Positions 54,761-64,000 of a stretch of 64,000 nt of DNA are shown here, piece after piece. How positions within the stretch are numbered: the first letter of the stretch is position 1; every line of letters begins with the position of its first letter. Origin of the DNA: Nemertoderma westbladi. Lineage: Eukaryota; Xenacoelomorpha; Nemertodermatida; Nemertodermatidae. The translations under genes were made by a program, and so were the position numbers. Under the pieces are notes generated by a model, which had not been told where the DNA came from, did no database searches, and worked only from the letters and a program-made list of their open reading frames with translations. The stretch is taken from the NCBI GenBank assembly GCA_032718475.1, contig JAUCBJ010006696.1, forward strand, positions 10,001 to 74,000, in the 5' to 3' direction.

Positions 54761-55320
54761 TCATATTATTTTCTTGACACCAGTCCCGCAGTGGTGTAGT
54801 CGATTTAGACCAGCCTGAATATCTTCCTTTCTGGTTGAATATATTACAAGGTCATCGGCAAAGAAAATAAAGTAGAGAGTTGTTGCAATATCTCGCAATG
54901 CGGAAACTAGATCAGTTATAAACATGATAAAGGCTGTTGGAGAAAAACAGTCTCCTTGCAGTATTCCTCGGTAGTATTTTATTCCACCAAAAATCTTTAT
55001 ATTGTTCTTTAAGATTCCCTTGATTAGACCAAACAATTTCCCTCGAATCCAAAATTGCGAGAACAATTTATGAAGCAATATATTTCTATCTAATACGTCA
55101 AATGCTTTGCGGAAATCCACAAAAGCAATGTGGACAAGTTTTGATTCCGAACAGTATATATATATTTGAGTTTATGAACGTAATAAGTATTCTGATTGCC
55201 TGAAAAGTTGATCTCCCAGGTAGGACACCATACTGCTCTGGAGGTAGCAAATGTTTTATTTTAGACAAAACGCGAGTGCTAATCATAGACGTTAAGACCT
55301 TTAACAGTACACATATCATA
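54761..55320 (-). pseudogene. LINE-2 reverse transcriptase fragment
   Basis: Two frames: 55098-55319 (LLPPEQYGVLPGRSTFQAI, RT fingers) and 54761-55120 (MDFRKAFDVLDRNILLHKL, GILQGDCFSPTAFIMFITDL and catalytic FFADDLVIYS). A frameshift near 55115 separates them. Confidence 0.85.
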
Positions 55321-55586
55321 GCATTACCCCTATAGTTGTCTGGATTGCAGAAAGACCCTTTTCCTTTATATAAAACTTTTAAAATACTGGTCGTTCACAC
55401 GCGGGGAATTTCACCAATATCAAGACAAGTATTAAACAATAAACTCAGGATAGTGACTATAAACGGAATCGCCTGCTTGACATGTTCATAGTAACTTGTT
55501 CGAAACCACAAGTCTTGCCACTCTTTGCTATATTTACCGCGCTTTTCACGCGCTCTAAAAGTTCCCGTTTTTTATCTTTGCATTCT

Positions 55587-56552
55587 TCATCGCACCTCGC
55601 ACCAAGGTTGGTGATGGGATGTTGGCTGTTTCTGTTTACGCATGGAAGCTGAGATAACATCATTTATATCATATACCGCCGCATTGATATCTTTTGGCAA
55701 TAAATGGGAGATGATATCGTGTTTTTGGAGCTCATCCTCTAATATATCCGAACAGAGTTTCCGAGATAATTTGGATGGCGGCCTTTCAATAACTGCTGAG
55801 TTGTATTCGAGAGCAATTTCAAGTTTAACACATTGATGTTTTCGAATGGGGTGATTTTCTACAGTGGAGCTCGCAGTTAGATTGATATCTGAGGCAGCAT
55901 GTGTATACCATACATAGGTCAATAGTGCTTGTGTCCTGCGGTGAAATATATGTTTTCTCGGCAGGGTTGTTTGTTCTGGAGTATGAAACCCAAGACATTT
56001 AGGTTGGCAGTGATATCTAATCCACAGTAATTGGGAGCTGAATCATCAATGCGGCAATTAAAATCACCACCCAAAAATATAGGAGTATCTGGGCTGGTAT
56101 AAGTTAGCGCTTCGCTGACAGAGAGTGTAGAATATTGTCCTTCATGTCTGGATTGAAATAACAAACTACAAGGTGTGCAGCATTCGTATTAAGGGCTATA
56201 TAATTATCGGTTTTGGCAATTTTCTTTGGAGAAAGTTCGGGATTTACAAGCACGACTAGACCACCCTGAGGCCGGCCCATATCACGTTTTATGGCCAGCT
56301 GCATGGTTGAATAAAACTAGGGGAAAGAAAACCGTTTTTACAATAAAAAGTTTCAGTTAACATTATAAGATAGGAATCTCCGACAATTTCGTGATATCCG
56401 CAATTTTCAAATACATAGTTTAAACCTTCTATATTCCAGAGAGAGAGAGTTTCAAAGATTTGAATATTTGAGTTTTCGGAGTTGATTCTGATGATGACAA
56501 TGACTGTCATCAGGCTGGATCCACAGGATGCGATCCTGAGTGACTGTGACAT
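55587..56552 (-). pseudogene. LINE-2 endonuclease fragment
   Basis: Pieces in several frames: WNIEGLNYVFENCGYHEIVG and LTETF (56289-56552), GRPQGGLVVLVN (56104-56304), FLGGDFNCRIDD (55919-56164), and a final HAASDINLTASSTVENHP (55587-55922) in place of the usual SDH motif. The order fits an APE-type endonuclease. Confidence 0.8.
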
Positions 56553-56785
56553 GGCCTCAAACCATATGCAATACGTTCAGTACTGGGAAGACGGAAATTC
56601 CGGATCACACAGTTTTTCTCCCAGATAGAGGGATCCATTAATGTAGCCCGGTTATCTTGCAAACATCAAATATGGAAGGCGAGTGTTGGTTCTTCGCCAC
56701 TTGGAAGTGGATCCCTTGGAGAAGGTAATCCAATGACATCGATAAACTCGAGTCGCTCATTGGTTAGGAACTGTTTGTAGGATCG

Positions 56786-57320
56786 TCAGCCGTGGTAGTC
56801 TTTTTCAAACCGGCCGACATATATATGAGCCAGTTGATGTCTGGGTTCGTGCGTTGTTTCGCGTTGGCTGCGTCGAGAAGGAACCACACTTAGGCGAGTT
56901 GAGTCCCTTGTCCCTCGAACTGGTTGTTGATGCCTGGGAGTCGACTGGTTCTGAGCGGAGTTATGCCAAGTAGTGGAACTGGTATTTGCAACTGGTGTTT
57001 GTTCTGGTCTGCTCAGCCTCGGAGTCGGATTTTCTCGGTTTGGTTGTCTAGTTCTAGTTGCGTGCGCAGGTGCCGCCACAGCTGCACTGTAGCTCTTCCT
57101 TGATATTTCGATTATCTTGTCTTTAGCTTTTATTGTTTCATCCTGTGCATTTGCTATTTTTCGAATGGCATTAGTACATGACGACACTTTCCAACGACAT
57201 TTGTCGTACAATATTGAGGAAGTTTTTCACGTCTTCATTTGATACCCCTTTTTTCCGTTTTAAGTCTCTCATCATCGATATAACCTCCGCCTGGAGATCC
57301 AGAAACACTGCAGCTTCCAT
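56786..57320 (-). pseudogene. LINE-2 ORF1-like protein
   Basis: An ATG at 57318-57320 starts a helical N-terminus (MEAAVFLDLQAEVISMM). A frameshift near 57200 leads to 56786-57211, with a Ser/Thr/Pro/Gln-rich basic region and an end HIYVGRFEKDY. Such ORF1 proteins bind the element RNA. Confidence 0.6.
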
Positions 57321-57330
57321 ATTAGACACA

Positions 57331-60050
57331 ATTTTATTCTTTCATTAATTATATATAATTTATTTCCAATTAAATTCAATCTGAATGTTTCAGCTCAGCT
57401 GTAGGCAGCAGTAGGGGTGGTAAAGTTAGTTATAATAAAAGTCCTAATATTATAGCATTTTTTGCTTATCAAACACGTTCAATTTTTCTATAAATAGATT
57501 AAGTGGTTGCAATATCTAAAACATTGATTCTATTAGTGTACACTTTGTGGCATTGTAATTTTGTCACTTTATATCGTTGTAGTATATGTGCAACAACATG
57601 TAGATACCAATTGTTTGGTTTCTTATAAAAGTGGGAAGAATTTATGGCAAGATATGTAATTGTAGCATATATGTAGTCTAACGTGATAGAGGGTTAACAA
57701 ATTTGAAAAAAAGTGAATTACAACAAATAATAATTATTTATTAGGCCTACATGGGAAAGCAGGGAGAACTTTTTTACCATTCTAGAGGCATTTTATTTAC
57801 AAGCGCCAGTGGGGAAAATAAGGGGTCGGGAGAATATTTAAAAAAAGTTCTAAATTTTTTCCCATTTTGCAATAAATTAGGCCTACTATTTTTGGTAAAT
57901 TATTTTTTAATGGATTTCTTGTGCCTCTGGCACGATAAACTCCGAAAACGGCTTAGTATCTCTAAAGTATCTAGTGTCTAAATCTAGTGTTCTTTTCTTG
58001 CCTTATTGTTTTGGTTTCTCGGTATCGAGACTGACTTGAAAATAGCTCGCAATAATACACGGTCCTTCAATGACTTGTTATTTACGGACATCCACAACCC
58101 CTTCTAGATAGTGCTAAAAGACAGTGATTTCTGATCTCTCCAGGTGTTATATTGCTTCCTTCTGGTATAAAAATAGTGTACTCTACGTAACACCATAGAA
58201 AAACCTCTGGGAAGAGGGTAAAGGAGACACCGGGTGAGGGGTGCTTTGGGCTTCGAATAATAATACAATACAAATAATTATAACCGAAAAATAGTACATA
58301 AAATACAGTATTTAGCCATTTCTGGGTGCTAAAATACTCTGAAAATATCTCAAAAAGTATAATGGAGTAACGTCAAATCTGACAAAAGTCTATTTTGTGG
58401 AAAATAGTCGTGAAAAGTCGTAATAAACTTGGTGCAGCTTTCATGCTATTGGGAACTTGGCTTTAGTACAAACACCAGGTACCAGGTAACCATCTGGGTC
58501 CAAACGGCGGTGGGACCAATTGGATACAAACGGTTGGCTACTTCTTTGTCCTACGACTTTGAGGATTGACCGAAGTCGCCCCGCTAAGTCTATGGGGCAA
58601 AGTACATAAGCACTACCGTAATGTGACAGTCAAGCCCAGGAAGATTGCTGCTACTCTGTCCTAAAAACTAAACCGTTGATCCTGGGACGAATGGTGTAGC
58701 CAGTGGGCAGAGTGTGCTAGCGCTCTAGAGCTGGTTGGCCAAAGCTAAGTCCTCAGCGTGAGCCTTACCTCCGAGCCCAAACACCAGAAAACCTCTGTAA
58801 CGGGGAACGCGGTAATGGATCAAACAAAGTAGGTCCGATACCGAAGAGCAGAACCTAGATTAGCTGCCACGGCTGCCATCTACTAAGGCCTGTCGTTAAT
58901 GACTGACCTTTTCACCAAATGTGGCCCATTTAAACCCGGTATTCGGGGTCAATGTGAAGTTGACCCCTAATTATAACCTAGTCACAATCTGTCTTTCTTG
59001 TACAGTAATTCACGTTGAATGAATGTAAAATATGATTAATATTGGGTTTGTTCTGAACTGACCAATAACCGGTTACTTGTCAATGATAATCTATAGAATT
59101 TTATTTGTTACAAAATATTCCCTTGTTAATGATTGGTGGGTTTAATACAATAAGGAAGCAGGGGATGTTTGCATAGTGGGGGCTCCAATTAGAAGGAAGG
59201 GATGGTTTGTATAGGGCACTCCCTTATTGGACGGAAGTAGCTTGGAGGGAAGCTAGCTAGCAATATTATAGTTGGTAGGTGAATGAAGGGTGGAAAGGTG
59301 ACTGGTTGGAACTAGGCCGTTATATTGGTTTGTAGATGGAGATGGGATATTGCGGTGAGGAAGGGGGAAAGGGAATAATTATGTTTTATTATTGCATTTC
59401 AAAAATCAGAATCTTGGGGGAGCTTATTTTTGTATGTTTGCCTATGGAGGCGCGAAAAATCGATTACATATTTCAACTTATCATTATGTTTTTTCCATGG
59501 GGAAAAAGTACACCTTTTTCTTCCGATTTTGGTATATATTCGATCGAAAAAATAACAATTTATAAACAAAAATTTTAAGGGGAGATGATACCCCAGGCTA
59601 TCCCCATACATTTTACTATTAACACATGTATCCATTACGCTGGTTCTACAAGATGGAATTTCATGAAAATTTCCAGAAGGGCGGAGTAACTATCGAGACA
59701 CACCTGGAACCTAAAAAAAACTGAAAATTTTTTTTGTGTCTATGTTTGAGGGTCACTTAATTGCACCAAAAACCAAAAAATGACACATTTTCGAAGTTTA
59801 TATTAGAAAAACATTTGATAATTGTATTAAACATATGTTTTTAGAGTTCCACAATTGTGTCTAACTACAACAAACCTGCTGCGAAAATTTCAGCCAATTC
59901 CATCAAGCCGTTCTCGAGAAAAAGGTACATTTCCAAATTTCACGAAAAATAAGATGCTGAGAAAAACGCATTTTAACTTTTCAAACCTTCCCGCTAATTT
60001 TATGTAAAGCGCGGGAAATTTCAAAAATAAGCCAAAATATAATAAACTAC
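57331..60050. other. K2P intron B-C, middle part
   Basis: No gene recognised. 58430-58960 is more GC-balanced than its surroundings and may be a transposon leader or untranslated region of unknown type, without a supporting frame. Confidence 0.45.
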
Positions 60051-61010
60051 TCCAGCTAACCAAAATTTACGATTTAGGGGTTTTCGTAGTCGCTGAATTC
60101 ATTTCTGATATCTGTTTTAATGTTTGATGATATCTGGACTGCCTGTCTGTCTGTCATTCTGTCTATCTGTTTGTCTGACTGTAAATCTCACAGACAATAA
60201 ATAAGTAAGCACACCTCTTTACTATAATTTATGATATGGGGGTTTTCCTAGTCGCTTTTTCCATTTCCGATGTCAATTTTAATATTTGGCTGAACCTAGA
60301 ATGTCTGTTTGTCTGTTTTTATGTCTGTCTGTCTGTCAGTCAAAATAATAGGAGGCATGTCAACTGAGTAAAATTTCAGATATGGGGGTTTTCATAGTCG
60401 CTGATTTCATTTCTAATACATGTTTTAATGTTTGATGACATATGGACTGTCTGTATGTCTATCTGTCTGTCTGTCTGTTTGTCTGCTGTCTGACTTACTG
60501 TCGGTGTCAGAGATAAAATATAAGTAAGCACACCACTTTACTATAATTTCTGATATGGGGGTTTTCCTAGTTGCTGATTTCATTTCCCACGTCATTTTTA
60601 ATAATATCATGAACCTTGACTGTCTGTTTTCTGTTTAAGTCTGTCTGTAGGTCTTTCTTGACAGACAGATCGACTGTCAGACAAATATACATACAGGCAT
60701 AATAGACTCCTCCAAACAGGAAAGATAACACCAGAAATGAAATCACCGACCTTAAAAACCCCCACAGTGAATTTTTTTGTTACGTAGTGTGATTCGTTAT
60801 GTTTTTGACAGACAGACCGACAGACGGACAAACAGACAGACAAACTAGATTACGCCAAATTTAAAAACTGACCCCGGAAATGAAATCCGCGACCACGAAA
60901 AACCATGTAGCAATTATTTTAGTTAGGTGGTGTACATTTTTATATCCATAAAATTTGTTGACAAACAGAAAAATAGACCAATAGACAGACAAACAGAAAA
61001 ACAGGCAACT
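60050..61010. repeat. ~160-bp satellite with embedded TCTG arrays, head-to-head
   Basis: The phrase GGGGGTTTTCxTAGTCGCTG recurs near 60075, 60238, 60385 and 60557, each followed by ATTTC and a (TCTG)n tract. From about 60655 the order flips: (CAGA)n tracts with GAAATGAAATC and CGACCACGAAAAACC, the reverse complement. The array is therefore palindromic around 60655. Confidence 0.8.
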
Positions 61011-61434
61011 TAAGCTTATGATGTGATGTTAGGATTTCGATTTCTGAAATCTACGTTAAATTCTGATTTAGAATTAATAAAAAAAAATTTCGAAAATTTT
61101 CAATTTTTGAAAAGTTCTGGAAAAGTCCAAATAATATATAGGAATTCTAAAATATTTATGTTTCAAATTTCATCAAATTTCATTAAATTTGTAGGGCCTT
61201 TATTTGTTTTGGATTTATTATTACGAGATTCGGGTATATGAATTGAAATATATTCCCGAACAAGGTTTTTGAATTCCTGAACATATAGTAGTGTAATTGC
61301 TAGGCGCGGAATTTAATTTAGCTCATAATAATTAATAAATATTATACCTCTATTTCAATAAAAATTGGCTAGGCCTACAACCATGCAATGTTTAAGATAT
61401 TAAGGTACGATGCACACTAATTTATACCCAATAG

Positions 61435-61882
61435 ATCTGTATTCATCGAATTTTTTTATTTGGTGTTTATAGTGACTAACTATATATTTTCGCTCGCTTT
61501 CGGAGTCGGATTGTTTGATGATGTAGCAGAACTACTGGAGGATTTGGAGGCTTACAGAAGGTATTGCAAACATATAACAAACTTGACGGAGATGTCCAAA
61601 GATGCTCTACCAGTCTTATCACCACGCATTTCCCGATTTACATCCCGATTTTATGCTCATTTAAATAAAGGGAAGCCTAATAGGCCTACTCACAACAATA
61701 ACGCTCAATTAGGGAAGCCTAATAGGCCTACTCACAACAATAACGCTCAATTATGGAAGCCAAATAGGCCTACTCACAACAAGAACGCTCAATTAGAATC
61801 TTTAACTGAAAAGCCTGATGATGCCGGTGACCAAATATCTGAACCAACTCTGGTACAACCACTGAAACTGAAACATAAATAA
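61435..61882 (+). CDS. K2P potassium channel, exon C (M4 and C-terminus)
   Basis: Acceptor CCCAATAG|A gives the single base needed to finish the codon left by exon B, then M4 (IEFFYLVFIVTNYIFSLAFG) and a cytoplasmic tail. The tail has three copies of a 14-residue repeat (GKPNRPTHNNNAQL, 61672-61797) and ends KLKHK with TAA at 61880-61882; AATAAA overlaps the stop. With exons A and B this gives at least 435 residues. Phase agreement at both junctions supports one gene. The first exon with the start codon is not identified. Confidence 0.78.
61672..61797 (+). repeat. 42-bp coding tandem repeat, 3 copies
   Basis: Three 42-bp units containing AATAGGCCTACTCACAACAA encode the K2P tail repeats. The first two are almost identical, suggesting recent expansion. 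Confidence 0.9.
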
Positions 61883-62865
61883 ACATATTCCGATACATAG
61901 TGGTAAATCTATGCAATTCTGTATACAGCAAGTACTGTACGTACAGTATATGCATATTGTAAAGGCAATAGAAAAGGCTATACATATGTACGCATAGCAG
62001 GAAGACTACAGTATTATACTATTTAAGAGTATAAAGGAAGAAGAATTATGAGAACCACCGAATTTCAACAGAGCATATTAACTTTAACTATAAATACAAG
62101 GCGGGTGAAAATGAACAGTAACCAAAGTACCCACTGTACTGTGGTACCACACCTACTGACTTTCGTCGGTGATATGGCAGAACTGCCAAAGTGCAATTTT
62201 GGCTAAAATGAGTTTTTAACTGAAGTTTGTAATAGAGTACCTTAGGCAGGTATGCCATAAACGCCAAAGTGATACTGACATCCACTGCTTCAGAAAAGAG
62301 ATGTGCCACTTAGCCAAAGTGAGAATTGCAAATAAAGAGTTCTGGCAGAAACGACAAAGTGCAAGATATTGATAAAATTACACTTTGTCGTTTCTGACAT
62401 GTTACTGTACCAGGGTATTTTTTGCTTAAAAAGCCCAAACTTGGTATGGCAAAAAAGCCAGTGATGACTTAACATAGCCAGTGTAGGCCTATATTCCGTC
62501 TGCTAAACAATTCAGTTTGTATTGGAAAATGAATTCATTATAAAACATCATACTGACTGAGTGACTGCTACAATTTCATTGTTTTCTTAAACCGTTTTAG
62601 CTCGGGTTCCCGCAGCTATTATTAGTTTGTTTGTTTGTTTTTGGCAGGAATGTTTGAACGTCAATCATGGATGAAATGGAACGAAACTTGGTAGGCCTAC
62701 ACATGTAGTCTATCAAAAGTTTAGAAATTCTACACACAGATAGACTTATATAGTTCCCCTGTCTGCCGCAAAGGGGTGAATTGGAAGAAACGTAAAAGTA
62801 GCTGTAATTATAGAACCAACCATCAGATTCATCTGAAATTTGGTAGTTGTAAGCTACGGGCATTG
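61883..62865. other. Region after the K2P gene
   Basis: No gene. 62150-62470 has repeated GCCAAAGTG/ACAAAGTG motifs (near 62184, 62262, 62312, 62354) and a hairpin with arms CAGAAACGACAAAGTG at 62344-62398. Confidence 0.6.
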
Positions 62866-63384
62866 CTTTGTTCTTGTGTCAAGCTTGGGGGAACCAATGA
62901 GACACCTCCAATGTTATATAGTGTCTGGTTGGAGATGTGTGCATTGTACTTGACACAGTGAACCCGGCGTAGCATTCTTGTGAATGTGCCATCCAGAGAT
63001 TTGGTGTCCTCAGCAGTTAGAGCCCAGCATGTACTCCCATAGAGGAGTACTGGAACTACAGCTGCTCTTAATAATCGGGCCTTACGTTTCCGATGAATTA
63101 TATGTGACTATATATATACTATACTATATACTATATATATATGTTCCAAATCCTGGAAAGCCCATTCAAGGCTGCCCATGCCTTTCCCTTACGTATTCGA
63201 AGGTCCTCCCTCACCTGACTTCCGGATTCATGATCCCGGGTAACAGAAGTCGTCCACATGCTAGAGCATACCATCCTTGGAGCTTATGCTCAGAGACTTG
63301 GCAGTCAGAGACTTGCTGTGGACTTTCAAAGTTAACTGTCAAAATTTTGGTCTTTTTGGAGTTAATAAAAAGACCAACACTAGA
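62866..63384 (-). mobile_element. LINE-1-family fragment (RT 3' part)
   Basis: Matches 32909-33365 of the intact LINE, interrupted by an AT microsatellite at about 63105-63143 and by a small duplication near 63293-63310. Only the C-terminal RT region remains; non-functional. Confidence 0.9.
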
Positions 63385-63482
63385 ATAGACATTCATGACA
63401 TGTATATATTTAATGAATGAATTTCAAATATAAAATATTCAGAGTCACAATCTTATTTTTAGTTCAAATCTTAATTACCATT

Positions 63483-64000
63483 TTTATGTAACTCGGTGTA
63501 ACTAGTGCAACATGGTGTAACTAGTGTAACTTGGTGTAACTAGTGCAACATTGTGTAACATGGTGTAACTAGTGTAACATGGTGTAACTAGTGTAACATG
63601 GTGTAACTTGTGTAACATGGTGTAACTTGTGTAACATGGTGTAACTTGTGTAACATGGTGTAACTAGTGCAACATGGCGTGGGTGTAACTAGTGTAACAT
63701 GGTGTAACAAGTGTAGCATGGTGTACTAGTGTAACATGGTGTATCTAGTGTAACATGGTGTAACTAGTGTAACATGGTGTAACTAGTGTAACACGGTGTA
63801 ACTAGTGTAACATGGTGTAACTAGTGTAACATGATGTAACTAGTGTATCATTGTATAACTAGTGTAACATGGTGTAACTAGTGTAACATGGTGTAACTAG
63901 TGTAACATGGTGTCCACTAGTGTAACATGGTGTAACTAGTGTAAAATGGTGTAACTAGAGAAACATGGTGAAACTAGTGTAACATGATGTAACTAGTGTA
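63483..64000. repeat. 19-bp minisatellite TGTAACTAGTGTAACATGG
   Basis: At least 25 units of TGTAACTAGTGTAACATGG with point variants fill the end of the window and continue beyond it. No coding capacity. Confidence 0.95.

Larger units (their letters stand above)
54430..57330 (-). mobile_element. LINE-2: decayed two-ORF non-LTR retrotransposon
   Basis: A minus-strand element of a different family from LINE-1. It has an ORF1-like protein, an APE endonuclease and an RT that stops shortly after the catalytic box. The 3' part is missing or degraded beyond recognition. Many stops and frameshifts. No target duplication found. A CR1/I-like two-ORF clade is likely. Confidence 0.75.

Noticed and set aside
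58430-58960. GC-balanced block as a gene or rRNA piece
   Set aside because: No frame and no rRNA or tRNA landmarks; left as unknown repeat-like DNA.
63483-64000. Terminal repeat array as telomere
   Set aside because: The unit is 19 bp and variable, unlike known animal telomere repeats.

Overview
This is eukaryotic DNA, most likely from an invertebrate animal. Three things point there: a spliced two-pore-domain potassium channel gene with GT-AG introns, a SUN-domain nuclear-envelope protein, and very dense animal-type transposons (BEL/Pao LTR elements, APE-type LINEs, TA-flanked MITEs). Unique DNA is AT-rich, with long G homopolymers and a recurring TAGGCCTA word. The sequence alone does not fix the phylum.

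Layout. 1-330: a ~163-bp satellite. 947-20615: an ~800-bp TA-flanked MITE split by BEL-1, an 18.9-kb BEL/Pao element on the minus strand (1406-20269) with near-identical LTRs and a 5-bp target duplication. BEL-1 encodes, in transcription order, a coiled-coil ORF1, Gag-protease, RT-RNase H, integrase, and then an extra 1417-residue protein before the 3' LTR. 20.6-22.2 kb: a small very basic protein gene between direct repeats. 24674-26206: an intronless, GC-rich SUN-domain gene. 27.4-31 kb: minisatellite, MITE and palindromic repeats. 31272-61882: a K2P potassium channel gene with three visible exons. Its ~21-kb and ~8-kb introns hold an intact LINE with an 84-bp target duplication, a deleted sister copy, a second MITE, a decayed plus-strand BEL-2 (41451-52605), a decayed second-type LINE and satellite arrays. 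62.87-64 kb: another LINE fragment and a 19-bp minisatellite that runs off the window.

Most unusual signal. Both BEL elements, although very different from each other, carry after integrase a reading frame that resembles a DEDD-type 3'-5' exonuclease (the RNase D/WRN fold). In BEL-1 it sits inside the 1417-residue protein, which also has a CCHC zinc knuckle and a basic tail. In BEL-2 it is a separate small ORF with a clear D-V-E-T motif. Both elements also place a repetitive coiled-coil ORF before Gag. Together these suggest a lineage of large BEL elements with a conserved accessory module. The exonuclease call rests on motifs read by eye and needs a profile search.

The host genes (basic protein, SUN protein, K2P channel) show no obvious functional link. 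The SUN and basic proteins could both belong to male germ-cell biology, but that is speculation.
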